The notes: generated by a model from the letters alone, not told the origin. Positions 43,705-53,204 are shown, numbered from the stretch's first letter. The stretch: DNA of 64,000 bases from Candidatus Gastranaerophilales bacterium (GCA_910587375.1 CAJULR010000031.1:1-64000), one strand, 5' to 3'. Program-made: numbers and translations.

Positions 43705-44686
43705 AAGAACCGTAATTTTCAAGCAAAGAAGCGCCTATAACGCCTGAATAATCTCCAAGTTCCGCTTTTTTGAACGTAGTAACCGAAGATGGCACAGGTA
43801 AAGCCTTTGCTCTTGCTTTTTTAATTGTGCTCAAATAAATTTCATCAATACTTTGAATTAAGCCCCCGCCAAGGATTACAAGCTCCGGGTTATAGAAATT
43901 CATAACGCTTGCAATTCCTCCTGAAAGGTACTCTATAGCTTCATTTACATACTGAGTTACAACTTCATCCCTCGCGTCAAGCGATTTTTTAATGTGTTTA
44001 GAACTTATAGAGCCTGAATTTGTAAGTTCTGTAATGATTGAGCCCCTGCCTTTTTTCACCGCTCCTAAAATTCTTGATTCAATTGCACTTCTGCTTGCAT
44101 ATGCTTCAAGACAGCCGTTTCCGCCGCAAGAACAGGCCCTTCCGTTTAAATCCACAATCATATGGCCAATTTCACCGGCCGAACCGCTTGCGCCATAGTG
44201 GATTTTACCATCTTTTATAATGGAGGAGCCAATTCCTGTTCCCACAAATATGCAGACAATGTCTTTGAAACCTTGCCCTGCGCCGTAATTCAGCTCTCCG
44301 ATGGCCGCAACCTCAACGTCATTGCCGCAAAAAACGGGAATATTGTATTTCGATTCAATTAATTCTTTAACGTGAAAATCTTTACATTCAAGGTTTACGC
44401 CATTTATAAGAATTCCTTTTTCTCTGTCCACCTGCCCTGCAAGGCCAAGGCCGATTGATGAAACTTCATCTTTTGAAAATTTGACATCTGAACCTGCGGC
44501 AGAAACAACAGGGGTTTCAAAAAGTTCATCCAAAGTTTCGAGGATTTTTTCCCCGATTTTTTTATTTCCCTTTTCTTTTTTGGTTTTGTTTTTGACCTCT
44601 AAAATAACCTTGCCGCTTTGTTTTTCGACAAGTCCTGCAAGTATTTTTGTTCCGCCTAAATCAATCCCTATAGAATATTTTTTCAT
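43694..44686 (-). CDS. ROK family sugar kinase (glucokinase-like)
   Basis: 330 residues. ASKHA fold with IGIDLGGTKILAGLV phosphate loop at 6-20, FVGTGIGSSIIKDG, the ROK motif with EIGHMIVDLNGRACSCGGNGCLEAYAS (zinc-binding CSCGGNGC) and LVILGGG near the C terminus. Glucose or another hexose is the probable substrate; sequence alone does not settle this. It is 13 bp downstream of the acyltransferase gene and overlaps mfd. Confidence 0.9.
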   Translation of the reverse strand: MKKYSIGIDLGGTKILAGLVEKQSGKVILEVKNKTKKEKGNKKIGEKILETLDELFETPVVSAAGSDVKFSKDEVSSIGLGLAGQVDREKGILINGVNLECKDFHVKELIESKYNIPVFCGNDVEVAAIGELNYGAGQGFKDIVCIFVGTGIGSSIIKDGKIHYGASGSAGEIGHMIVDLNGRACSCGGNGCLEAYASRSAIESRILGAVKKGRGSIITELTNSGSISSKHIKKSLDARDEVVTQYVNEAIEYLSGGIASVMNFYNPELVILGGGLIQSIDEIYLSTIKKARAKALPVPSSVTTFKKAELGDYSGVIGASLLENYGSYGK

Positions 44687-44699
44687 AGTTTAAAAGTTG

Positions 44700-45527
44700 T
44701 TAATCTTCTTTTTTCATGCCGATACTTTTTAATTTGTTTTCAATTTGGCGCCACCAGTGAAGTTTTTCTTTATATAAATATTCATATCCTTCAAAATCGC
44801 CCTTAGAGATATTTTCCTGTTGTTTGTCAAGAAAATTTTCAAACCCGCGCTCAAGGTTGTGGGTAAATTCTTTTCTGTCGAAATTGGGTTCCGTAACCAC
44901 TTTTGGTTCCCCAAATTCAAGCAGCACTTCGGGCCTATCCTGTCTTAAAAATGTATAATTTACAGCAACAGGAATTAAATTCACCCCGCCAAATTTTTTA
45001 GCCGCATTTTTTGCCATATACGCAAGGCCGGATTGGAAAACTTCGGGCCTATGGTGCGGCGGGCGTATAATCCCTTGCGGGAAAAGCCAAAAGGCAATGT
45101 CTTTGTCTTTTAGTTGGTCTGCCGCGTAGCTTAAAGATTTCATAGCGCTTTGCGGAGATTTTTTATTAACAGGAAAACACCCTACGTATTGAAAAAGAGG
45201 AAATCTGTTCATCTCTTCAATCATAAGGCGCATTCTGAATTTGCCGAATTTTGTTAAAATAAAATGGATTGTAACGTAGCCTATAAGCCCGTCCCACCAG
45301 TTTGAATGCGGGGCATAAAAAACTGTTGCAAAATTTTTATCTCTTGCTTCAAAATTCTCTAACCCCTTAAACATTAAGGAATAGAACCTGTTTTTTAACA
45401 TTGAAAAGAAGATAAAATTGCCAATAAAAATCCAAAAAGGATTGTCCTTTGCCTCTCTGAATTTTTCTTCCCGATTTCTTATCTTTGTCGGGGGAATTTC
45501 ACTGTATAAATGTTTTGGTGCGCTCAT
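44700..45527 (-). CDS. PlsC-type 1-acyl-glycerol-3-phosphate acyltransferase family protein
   Basis: 275 residues. The acyltransferase motif HSNWWDG (HxxxxD) and the later FPQGIIRPP block are visible, with a hydrophobic segment before the first motif. GCFPVNKKSPQSAMKSL fits the family's second block. A phospholipid or related glycolipid substrate is expected at the inner membrane. It may be co-transcribed with the downstream ROK kinase and mfd. Confidence 0.85.
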   Translation of the reverse strand: MSAPKHLYSEIPPTKIRNREEKFREAKDNPFWIFIGNFIFFSMLKNRFYSLMFKGLENFEARDKNFATVFYAPHSNWWDGLIGYVTIHFILTKFGKFRMRLMIEEMNRFPLFQYVGCFPVNKKSPQSAMKSLSYAADQLKDKDIAFWLFPQGIIRPPHHRPEVFQSGLAYMAKNAAKKFGGVNLIPVAVNYTFLRQDRPEVLLEFGEPKVVTEPNFDRKEFTHNLERGFENFLDKQQENISKGDFEGYEYLYKEKLHWWRQIENKLKSIGMKKED

Positions 45528-45605
45528 AGCTTAATTTTATTTAAAATTGCCTACACTGTCAATAAGAAGCGTCGCCGGCCGCCCAAACTTTAATTTTAAA
45601 CGCCT

Positions 45606-48600
45606 CTACATTATTCTTTTTAATTGACAATATGCCTTAAATGAAGTTAATTCTTTTTGAATAATGTAATGGTGTCTTGTAAGGTTTAAGTTTGTTGCGA
45701 TATTTAGCGCTTTTTCATAGGTTTTGATTGTATTTTGGGCAACTTCAAGTTTTCTTGAAGTGTCAATTGTTGCAATTGAATCTTGCATAATATTTGCCCG
45801 AAGTTTGTATAAAATCATCTGCAAGAAAACAAGTTCGTTTATGTTGGCGTCTTGGAATGCAAGCTCTGAATAGGTTTTTGCATTGTCTAATTCGCCCTTG
45901 TTTAAATATGCTTTTGCCATTAAAGCTTGGAATAATATTTTAAAGAATATTGAATTTATTTTTGTGCTTTCGCAAATTTTTATCGCCTTTTCGCAGATTT
46001 CAATCGCCTTGTCGGCGCCGTTTGTTGTCATTGTGGCCTTGGCGCTTATATACCAGGAAATAAGGGCCCCAAGCGCAATTTTTTCTTTAGAAAACCAAGT
46101 CATCTCCTCGGCACAAATTTCCAAAGATTTTAGTGGATTTCCTTCTTCTAAAATTACATAAGCAAGAACTGCTTTTATAATATTTTTGCTGTAATTATCC
46201 CCGCAGTTGTTTGCAAAAGTAACAGCTTCAAAAAGCTCATCCCTTATTTTTTCATCAAAATCGCTCTTTAAAATTTTATTAAATATGTCAATCGTGTTCC
46301 ATTTTGAAACAAGCTTGGAATCATCAATTGCGTATGAAAAATCTTTTACAATAGATTGTAAAATTTCATCAGAAAGCCCTAAATATCCTTTAATTGTGTA
46401 GGCATAAGCAGTTGCAAGCTTTAAATTTACAATGATTTTGGCGTCTAAAACTACTTTTTCTTTCTTCTTTTCTTTAAACACCTCTTTTTCAACCGCGTCA
46501 ATAAGTTCAAACACAGCAGGGTTCCCCTGTTGGGCCAGCGCTTCGATGAGTATTATATTTGCTTTAATCCAGGAGCTGTAAATTTCCCGTGCGTTTGAAA
46601 ATTCATTCTTTTTCGGGTGTCTTAACCAATCTTGCAAAGGCGGGTTAATTTCTGTGTTTACAATTGCGTTAACTTCCTCAAAATTCCCTGTATATAAAAG
46701 CGCTTCGGCTTTTCTTGTTTTAATGAGGGCTCTTTGAAGTGCATATTTTGGCTTGTCAAAATATTGAAGCACAGTGTCCACTGTTTCAATTACGGCAGGG
46801 AAATTTTGCACCATCTTTAAACTGTGGATTAAATACCCAGAAAGCTCAATTACTTTTTCAACTTCATCTCTGTTTTTGGCGTTTATAATAGCAGAAGATA
46901 AGTAATCCACAGCTTCTTTCGGGTTTTTGTCGTATGTTAATTTTCCAAGCCTTTCAAAGATATTATTCTTAATATAAAAGGCATTTGGATGTTTCATTTC
47001 TTCAAGGTTTGCAAGGCTTTGCTTTTGGCACATTGTGTAGAATGCAACATCGCCAATGAATGAAGCCAGTTTTAAATTTGCAGTCCAAAGGTCAAAAGCA
47101 AGGGATTTATCCCCGACGGTCTGTGCCAAAAGTGCACGAATTGCAGGGGAGGACACTGTTCTTTGGCAAGTTTCCGCTAAAAGCTTTGCAGCATAAGGTT
47201 TTAAGCTGTCATTGTTTTTTGCTTCGGAATAAATATGTGTCCAAATAAGTGTGTTTTTAAATCTGTAGATATTCTCGCTTTTTTTAATAAAATATCCTGT
47301 TTTTTCCAGTGTTGAAACGATTTTTGCAAAAGTATCATCTGAAAGTTCAAACACCGTCTGCAAAATAGATTTTGTAAACTTTCCGCCAAGAAGGGAAGCA
47401 ACCCCTAAGAATGAATAATACGAAGGGTTTTGCTCTTTTAAAAATCTCAATCTTGAATCTAAAATTTCCCCTAAAGTCTGCGGGACAAAATAATTTTCTT
47501 CCCTGATGTCATAAGCGAATTCTTTTCCTTTTAAATAAACCTTTTTGGTTTCCAAAAGGTGCTCTGCCACCTGTTCAATGTATGCAAAATTTCCTTGTGA
47601 ATTTAAAATTATCTGGTTTGAAATTTTTTCAGGAAGCAATTCAAAAGAGCCAAACCTTAGTTTTAAATATTCCTTAATATCATCAATTTCGTTTGAAGCA
47701 AGGTTAATATTTAAACTTGCGTTCTTTGGAAGCTTGTCTGAATTTATATACATATTCAGAGCATGCTGGTTTCTGTATGTTAAGAGGAATTTTGCCCCTT
47801 GTGTGAAGAAATCTTTGTTTGTTAAGTATTTTATAAATTCAAAAGATGTTTCATCGATTAAATCAAAATCATCTACAATAATTACAAGCTTAGATTCGCC
47901 CCGAAGCGCCTCCAAAACTTCTTTAATGTCACTAAAGGTTTTTTGTTTGTTTGATAAAATGTTTTCGTAAAAATCTTCTCCAACAGGATATACAAGGTTT
48001 ATGAGCGTTTCAATTTTAGATGGGTTAAAATCACTGTTTTCGCCCTCTTTTCCGTTCATAAAGGATAAATTCTTCTGAAGCACATTTCTTAACTCTTTCA
48101 CCCTCTTTTCATATTTTGAAGGAACAAAAGAAAGGTTAAATAAAGAAAGTAAAATATCCTGAAACAAGCCAAAGGGCGTAATCTGCGTCAGCGCGCTGCA
48201 ATGCCCCTTTAAAACAAGGATGTTTGTGTCTTCAAGTTTTTTATAAAGTTTTTCTAAGAGGAAGCTCTTTCCTGCTCCGCGCGGGGCGTTTAGGGAAATT
48301 CCCTTAATTTCGCTTGAAGAATCATTTATTGTGTCATAAATTAATTCAAGCGCAATATCTTCTTTAACGCTTTTAGACTGCGTAAATTCGGGCTTTTGGT
48401 CTAAAAATACCATCTTATAAGATTCTGGCGAAATTTTAATCAAAGGAATTTCATCCGATAAAATCTTATAAGCGCCTTCTGATGTTATAATGTCTTTTTC
48501 AATGCCAAAATCAAGCTGTTTTATATGCTGTTTTGAAATTGCGTTTGTTTTAATTTCGCCATCTGCAAGCACGGCAAATTTAAACGAAATATCAGCCCCC

Positions 48601-49244
48601 AGGGTTTCGTTTAAAATCAGGTTAAATTTTGAAAATTCTTCCGAGAATTTATTCACCTTTTCTAAAAAGCCGATTTTTTTTGAATAATTTATCTTAAAAT
48701 TAACAATATCTTCTTTTATAAAATCAGGTGTAACGTTAAATGCAAGCTTGATTGCGGTTTTAATGTTTAATGTAACTTTTTGCTTGAATTCTTCGTCTTT
48801 ATATTTTTCAAAAACATTTTTTAACGTGATAAAATCCACAAAAACATTCAGCCTGCTTGATGGCGCGGGCGCTTGAAGCGGCGCTTTTTGCTCTTCTTTT
48901 TTGTTGTTCTTTGACTGAATTTTAGGCTGCGGCGCAGGTTCTTTTACAGGCTCTTTTTGGCTTGCGTTTTGGGTTTGAAGGTTTTGAACCTGCATATTTT
49001 CAAATGTTTCTTCATCTTCCTTAAAATGATAGAAACATTTTCTGCAATGCGTTGATGAAACATAGTTTGCGCTGTTACATTCAGGGCAAAATTTCACAAA
49101 AACAAACCCGCATTTTTTGCAGGAAGAACTTCCGATTTTAATTTGGCTTTTGCACCTTGGACACTCAAAAACGAGCCGTAGCTTACACTTTGGACATACG
49201 GTGTCTTTTGGGCCTATTTCTGCTTTACATTTTGGACAGTTCAA
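45606..49244 (-). CDS. Zinc-ribbon plus STAND/AAA ATPase with long helical-repeat C terminus
   Basis: About 1212 residues from a TTG at 49244 (MNCPKC), preceded by GTAGG; an ATG at 49280 lacks a ribosome site. Four CxxC pairs in the first ~75 residues (CPKC, CPKC, CPRC, CKKC, CPEC, CRKC) form zinc ribbons. After a Pro/Lys linker and a domain with DFITLKNVFEKYKDEEF comes an ATPase with LNAPRGAGKSFLLEKLY and Walker B SKLVIIVDDFDLID, then GLFQDILLSL. The last ~600 residues are TPR-like helices. The layout resembles signalling STAND ATPases linked to adenylate cyclase or LuxR regulators, but no effector domain is recognised. Confidence 0.75.
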   Translation of the reverse strand: MNCPKCKAEIGPKDTVCPKCKLRLVFECPRCKSQIKIGSSSCKKCGFVFVKFCPECNSANYVSSTHCRKCFYHFKEDEETFENMQVQNLQTQNASQKEPVKEPAPQPKIQSKNNKKEEQKAPLQAPAPSSRLNVFVDFITLKNVFEKYKDEEFKQKVTLNIKTAIKLAFNVTPDFIKEDIVNFKINYSKKIGFLEKVNKFSEEFSKFNLILNETLGADISFKFAVLADGEIKTNAISKQHIKQLDFGIEKDIITSEGAYKILSDEIPLIKISPESYKMVFLDQKPEFTQSKSVKEDIALELIYDTINDSSSEIKGISLNAPRGAGKSFLLEKLYKKLEDTNILVLKGHCSALTQITPFGLFQDILLSLFNLSFVPSKYEKRVKELRNVLQKNLSFMNGKEGENSDFNPSKIETLINLVYPVGEDFYENILSNKQKTFSDIKEVLEALRGESKLVIIVDDFDLIDETSFEFIKYLTNKDFFTQGAKFLLTYRNQHALNMYINSDKLPKNASLNINLASNEIDDIKEYLKLRFGSFELLPEKISNQIILNSQGNFAYIEQVAEHLLETKKVYLKGKEFAYDIREENYFVPQTLGEILDSRLRFLKEQNPSYYSFLGVASLLGGKFTKSILQTVFELSDDTFAKIVSTLEKTGYFIKKSENIYRFKNTLIWTHIYSEAKNNDSLKPYAAKLLAETCQRTVSSPAIRALLAQTVGDKSLAFDLWTANLKLASFIGDVAFYTMCQKQSLANLEEMKHPNAFYIKNNIFERLGKLTYDKNPKEAVDYLSSAIINAKNRDEVEKVIELSGYLIHSLKMVQNFPAVIETVDTVLQYFDKPKYALQRALIKTRKAEALLYTGNFEEVNAIVNTEINPPLQDWLRHPKKNEFSNAREIYSSWIKANIILIEALAQQGNPAVFELIDAVEKEVFKEKKKEKVVLDAKIIVNLKLATAYAYTIKGYLGLSDEILQSIVKDFSYAIDDSKLVSKWNTIDIFNKILKSDFDEKIRDELFEAVTFANNCGDNYSKNIIKAVLAYVILEEGNPLKSLEICAEEMTWFSKEKIALGALISWYISAKATMTTNGADKAIEICEKAIKICESTKINSIFFKILFQALMAKAYLNKGELDNAKTYSELAFQDANINELVFLQMILYKLRANIMQDSIATIDTSRKLEVAQNTIKTYEKALNIATNLNLTRHHYIIQKELTSFKAYCQLKRIM

Positions 49245-49320
49245 TTTATACCTACAAATAATATGCACATATTGTAACATTTCTTATTATATTCATTTTC
49301 TTTATTAAGTCCATAAAAAC

Positions 49321-49370
49321 TGGTTGAAAATCAACCGTATGGCTTAGTATATCGGATGAAGCCTACGGGT
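49321..49370. repeat. Double hairpin upstream of pdxJ
   Basis: GGTTGAAAATCAACC is a palindrome, followed by CCGTATGGCTT pairing with AAGCCTACGG around 13 nt. The composition resembles GGGTTAAAACCC/CTACGG DNA at 15021-15053, so this may be another dispersed element. Confidence 0.5.
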
Positions 49371-49465
49371 GTTTTTGCATAAATTTAAACAAGATTTATA
49401 AAAAATCGTATAAAAAGTGTAAAAAGTATATTTAATTTTGATTAAAAAAGTGCTAAATTAAGCTT

Positions 49466-50173
49466 ATGAATTTAGGAGTAAACATTGATCATGTTGCAAC
49501 TTTAAGAAACGCAAGGGGCGGAGTTGAGCCCAGCGTTCTTGACGCTGCTTTAATATGCGAAATGGCAGGCGCCACAGCTATTACAATCCATTTAAGGGAA
49601 GACAGGCGCCACATTAAAGATGAAGATTTAAAGACGCTCAAGAAAAACTTAAAAGCGCGCATAAATCTTGAGATGGCGGCGACTGATGAAATGCAAAATA
49701 TTGCAATGTCAACCGTTCCGTATTCTTGCTGTATTGTTCCTGAAAAAAGACAGGAGCTTACAACAGAAGGCGGCCTTGATGTTTTAGGCAAAAAAGAAAG
49801 AATTAAAGAGCTTATTGACGCCCTTCATTCAAAAAATATTATTGTAAGCCTTTTTATTGACCCTGATAAAGAACAGGTGAAAGCGGCTTCTGACGTTGGT
49901 TCTGATTATATTGAACTCCACACGGGTGCTTTTGCAAACGCATTTTTGGGCGAAAACAAAGATGTTGAATTTAATAAATTAAAAGCTGCGGCTGAATATG
50001 CCCAAAGCCTTGGTTTAAAGGTGAATGCCGGGCATGGATTGAATTACGAAAACGTTTCTTTAATGAAAGAAATTGAAGGCTTGGATGAATTAAACATCGG
50101 GCATTCAATTGTTTCCCGCGCAATTTTTGTTGGCCTCGAGATGGCCGTTAAGGAAATGATAGAGCTAATATAA
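49466..50173 (+). CDS. pdxJ: Pyridoxine 5'-phosphate synthase
   Basis: 235 residues. TIM-barrel enzyme joining 3-amino-1-hydroxyacetone 1-phosphate and deoxyxylulose 5-phosphate to make pyridoxine 5'-phosphate. MNLGVNIDHVATLRNARGG, ITIHLREDRRHIKD, CIVPEKRQELTTEGGLDV, SLFIDPD, ELHTGAFA and NAGHGLNYEN are family motifs with the catalytic His and Glu. GGAG lies within the start region. Confidence 0.97.
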   Translation: MNLGVNIDHVATLRNARGGVEPSVLDAALICEMAGATAITIHLREDRRHIKDEDLKTLKKNLKARINLEMAATDEMQNIAMSTVPYSCCIVPEKRQELTTEGGLDVLGKKERIKELIDALHSKNIIVSLFIDPDKEQVKAASDVGSDYIELHTGAFANAFLGENKDVEFNKLKAAAEYAQSLGLKVNAGHGLNYENVSLMKEIEGLDELNIGHSIVSRAIFVGLEMAVKEMIELI

Positions 50174-50521
50174 CTCTATTTTGTTGATTTTAACTTGCTT
50201 GCGAATTGGGCGTATTCGCTAAGTTGTTATGCTGTCTGACATTATTTTTAATACTTCCACAATCCATGCCTTTGGCATGCCGTATTTTTACTACACATGT
50301 CATGAAAACACTAAAAAAGTTACATTTATTAAGGAATGTTAAGACATAAAAAAATGTCGAAACCATGACCCGGAGCATGTTTTGGCATGCTCTGTTATTC
50401 AACAAATAAATTACTAAACTAAATGTTGTCATGTGTCATGTGAACAATTATAATTAATTTGAGCTTGGAGGTAGGAACTTATCACGCAGGCTTATCACAT
50501 AACGTTAAGGGCTTGTGAAAA
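50174..50521. other. Gene-free stretch with CATG-rich hairpins
   Basis: Contains CATGCC/GGCATG (50265-50279), GACAT/ATGTC (50343-50358) and GAGCATG/CATGCTC (50373-50392) stem-loops, and repeated TGTCATG words. It could be a structured 5' leader of the yggS-sepF unit, a terminator of pdxJ, or relics of a palindromic element. No open frame is convincing. Confidence 0.5.
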
Positions 50522-51166
50522 GTGAATACAAAGATTTCTGAAAATCTTAATCGTATTTTGACATTTGCAAAAGTTTATAATCCGACTATCATCGCCGTCA
50601 CAAAATATCATACCGTAGACGAGATGAGGGAAGTATACAAGGCCGGTTTAAGCAATTTTGGTGAAAACAGGGTGACAGATGCAATTGAAAAAATCAATTT
50701 ATTGGAGGAGGAAATCACTTCAAATTCACATTATCATTTGATTGGACACTTGCAAAGCAACAAAGTGAATAAAGCAGTAGGGGTCTTTGATTTAATCCAC
50801 TCTGTTGATTCTATGGAGCTTGCGGGGAGAATCGATAATGTTGCCAGACAAAAAGGAATTGTGCAAAAGGTTTTAATTCAGGTAAACAATGCACGGGAAG
50901 AACAAAAGTTTGGCATAGCACCTTCTCAGTTGGAAAGTTTGATTAATAACATCTTAGGGCTTCAAAACTTAAGCCTTGAGGGGCTTATGACAATCGCTCC
51001 TCTGACAGATGATACAACATTAATCAAAAAACTTTTTAGTCAAATGCGGGAATTAAAAGACGCATACAACCTAAAAGAGCTTTCAATGGGGATGAGCAAT
51101 GATTACAAAATCGCGCTTGAAGAAGGCGCAACAATGATAAGACTTGGTAGAACACTATTTGAATAA
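50522..51166 (+). CDS. PLP homeostasis protein (YggS/PLPBP family)
   Basis: 214 residues from a GTG start. An alanine-racemase-like barrel that binds PLP and controls vitamin B6 balance. The PLP Lys lies in IIAVTKYHTVDEM; NFGENRVTDA, HLIGHLQSNKVNKAV, QVNNAREEQKFGI and SMGMSNDYKIALEEGATMIRLG are family blocks. Its place next to sepF and downstream of pdxJ is common in cyanobacteria and Firmicutes. Confidence 0.93.
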   Translation: MNTKISENLNRILTFAKVYNPTIIAVTKYHTVDEMREVYKAGLSNFGENRVTDAIEKINLLEEEITSNSHYHLIGHLQSNKVNKAVGVFDLIHSVDSMELAGRIDNVARQKGIVQKVLIQVNNAREEQKFGIAPSQLESLINNILGLQNLSLEGLMTIAPLTDDTTLIKKLFSQMRELKDAYNLKELSMGMSNDYKIALEEGATMIRLGRTLFE

Positions 51167-51183
51167 AAAACTAGGAGGATAAA

Positions 51184-51708
51184 GTGACCGGAGTTTCAAA
51201 CACACTAAATAACATTGTTAAATTTTTAACATCGCCCTTTGAAAGCGGCAAAGAAGAAGACGATTTATTTACAGGTCTTCAAGGCGAATTCGACGCTGAT
51301 TATTCAACAGACAGGAACGCAGCATTAGTTCCTGAATTTAAACCGCAAGCCCCATCATACAGACATGAAAGAAAAGTAATTTCCATGCCAAGCCGCGGAT
51401 ATGAGGGTGAACCTAAAGGTTATGAAGTGATTGTTTTTGAACCAAGGTCATACAATGAATCAAAGCAAATTGCAGAAGCACTGAAAGATAAAAAAACCGT
51501 TATTTTAAACCTCCAACTTTTAGATAGAGAACAATCACAAAGAGTTGTAGATTTCCTTTGCGGCTGCACTTACGCTCTTGAAGGAGATCAAAGAAAAATT
51601 GGTGAATGTGTATTTATATTTACTCCGGACAATATAAACCTTTCACAAGAAATGGTAAGTTCCAAATTATCAAGAGACGCTCTTTGGAACGCACCTTCAA
51701 ACCAATAA
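51184..51708 (+). CDS. sepF: Cell division protein SepF
   Basis: 174 residues from a GTG start with AGGAGG nearby. An N-terminal amphipathic membrane-binding segment (TGVSNTLNNIVKFLT) and a charged linker are followed by the SepF core (VIVFEPRSYNESKQIAEALK... VILNLQLLDREQSQRVVDFLCG... IFTPDNINLS). SepF anchors FtsZ to the membrane. Its presence together with an LPS-type envelope fits cyanobacterial relatives. It is directly downstream of yggS. Confidence 0.94.
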   Translation: MTGVSNTLNNIVKFLTSPFESGKEEDDLFTGLQGEFDADYSTDRNAALVPEFKPQAPSYRHERKVISMPSRGYEGEPKGYEVIVFEPRSYNESKQIAEALKDKKTVILNLQLLDREQSQRVVDFLCGCTYALEGDQRKIGECVFIFTPDNINLSQEMVSSKLSRDALWNAPSNQ

Positions 51709-51744
51709 TAAACCATATGGAGTTTAGGAAATAGAAGAGTTTTT

Positions 51745-51784
51745 AGCGCTTTTTCGTAAAAATTTGCGAACAAGCGCTTTTAAT
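51745..51784 (+). terminator. Terminator after sepF
   Basis: AGCGCTT (51745-51751) pairs with AAGCGCT (51772-51778), extended by TTCG/CGAA inside, followed by a TTTTAATTTT tract. Confidence 0.75.
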
Positions 51785-51878
51785 TTTATATGTATTTATT
51801 TGCACATAGCAGCTTTTTGTAATAATATTAATATTATTAATTTAGTGAATTAGATTTGGGAGAGAAAAGGTAAAATTT

Positions 51879-53147
51879 ATGAAAATTTTAAAAAGTTTAT
51901 TTGCCTTGTTTGCTTTTTTGGGATTAACCGTTTCTACAGCCGCATTTGCCGCTGATATTAACGATGTTTCAGAAAGCTATTGGGCAAACGCTGAAATTGC
52001 TGAAATGGTTTCAAAAGACGTTATGCAGCTTGATTCTGACAACAATTTTGACCCTGAAGGTTCAGTTAAAAGAGGCGATTTTGTTAAAATGCTCGTTAAA
52101 GTTTTAGGGCATGACAATCTTGATGTTCGTGTTGAAAACCCATATACAGACATCAACGGCGACACTGAAAACTTCGCCGCTATTATGAAATCAGAAGAAT
52201 TAGGCCTTGTGTATGGATATCCTGATAAAACTTTCAGACCTGAAAACAAAATGATTAAAGCTGAAGTTACATCTGTTATGAGCCACATCACAAAAAACAT
52301 CATGACAGATGAAGACGTTCTTGCTGATTTTTCAGATGTTAACGCTATCCCCGCCTGGGCAAAAAGAGCTTACGAAAAAGCTGTAAAATTAGGCCTTTAT
52401 GTAAACTACCCTGATGGCTTACAGCTTGAACCCAAAAGGGACATCACAAGGGCAGAAACCGCTGTATTGCTTGCAAAGTTAAGCAAAGCTTTAAACTATG
52501 TTAAAGAAGAATATGTATCCCCTGAAAAAACAATGGGTGCAGAACATTTAAACATCCATAAAGACGCAGAATCTAACATTGTTACAATTACAAACACAAG
52601 AAAAGTAGTTAACGCAGGTAACATCTTGAAAGCAGAATTTTTTGAAGCTTACAAATCAAAAAATTCAAACAATGGTGATGATGTTGTATTCTTCATCAGA
52701 AACGATGTTGTAACAGATGAAGGCACAACTGTTATTCCTGCAAATGCAAAATTATACGCAACCGTTGAAGATAAAATTGAACCGAAATGGTTCAACAAAA
52801 ACGGTGAAGTTAAAGTTAAATTTACAAGACTTGAACTTCCTGACGGCAGAACTGCCGAACTTAACGGCTATGTACACAACGACCGTGACGGCTATTTAAG
52901 AGAAAACCGCTGGAAAAAAGTTGGCCTCTACACTCTTGGCGGCGCTGTTGTAGGTACCGGTGCAGGTATGGGTATTGGTATTCCATGCGATGAAATGGGT
53001 GCAGGTTTTGCGGTTGGTACTCCTGTTGGTGCCGGCTTAGGCGCTGTTGCAGGCCTTGTTACCAAAGGTATCAACTACTCTGCAAGAGCAGGCGAAACAG
53101 TATTTATCAAACTTCTTGAAGACGTAAGTATCAACGAAGACCTATAA
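51879..53147 (+). CDS. SLH-domain surface protein with C-terminal PanG..DGR domain
   Basis: 422 residues with a signal peptide (about 1-24, ending AAFAAD). Three SLH repeats cover about 25-205 (DVSESYWANAEIAEMVSKDV; GLVYGYPDKTFRPENKMIKAE; ITRAETAVLLAKLSKALNY). These bind a cell-wall polymer and typically anchor outer-membrane-associated proteins in cyanobacteria. Residues about 250-420 hold a strand-rich domain (VIPANAKLYATVED, LPDGRTAELNGYV) plus a glycine-rich helix (GTGAGMGIGIPC... VGAGLGAVAGLV), shared with the protein at 23307. It is not a typical SLH porin because no long beta-barrel follows. Confidence 0.85.
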   Translation: MKILKSLFALFAFLGLTVSTAAFAADINDVSESYWANAEIAEMVSKDVMQLDSDNNFDPEGSVKRGDFVKMLVKVLGHDNLDVRVENPYTDINGDTENFAAIMKSEELGLVYGYPDKTFRPENKMIKAEVTSVMSHITKNIMTDEDVLADFSDVNAIPAWAKRAYEKAVKLGLYVNYPDGLQLEPKRDITRAETAVLLAKLSKALNYVKEEYVSPEKTMGAEHLNIHKDAESNIVTITNTRKVVNAGNILKAEFFEAYKSKNSNNGDDVVFFIRNDVVTDEGTTVIPANAKLYATVEDKIEPKWFNKNGEVKVKFTRLELPDGRTAELNGYVHNDRDGYLRENRWKKVGLYTLGGAVVGTGAGMGIGIPCDEMGAGFAVGTPVGAGLGAVAGLVTKGINYSARAGETVFIKLLEDVSINEDL

Positions 53148-53168
53148 TAAATACTTAATGATAAAATT

Positions 53169-53204
53169 AAAATGCAGTGTTTCTATTCAGAGGCACTGCA
53201 TTTT
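53169..53204 (+). terminator. Terminator after the SLH gene
   Basis: AAAATGCAGTG pairs with CACTGCATTTT around a 14-nt loop. Confidence 0.8.
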
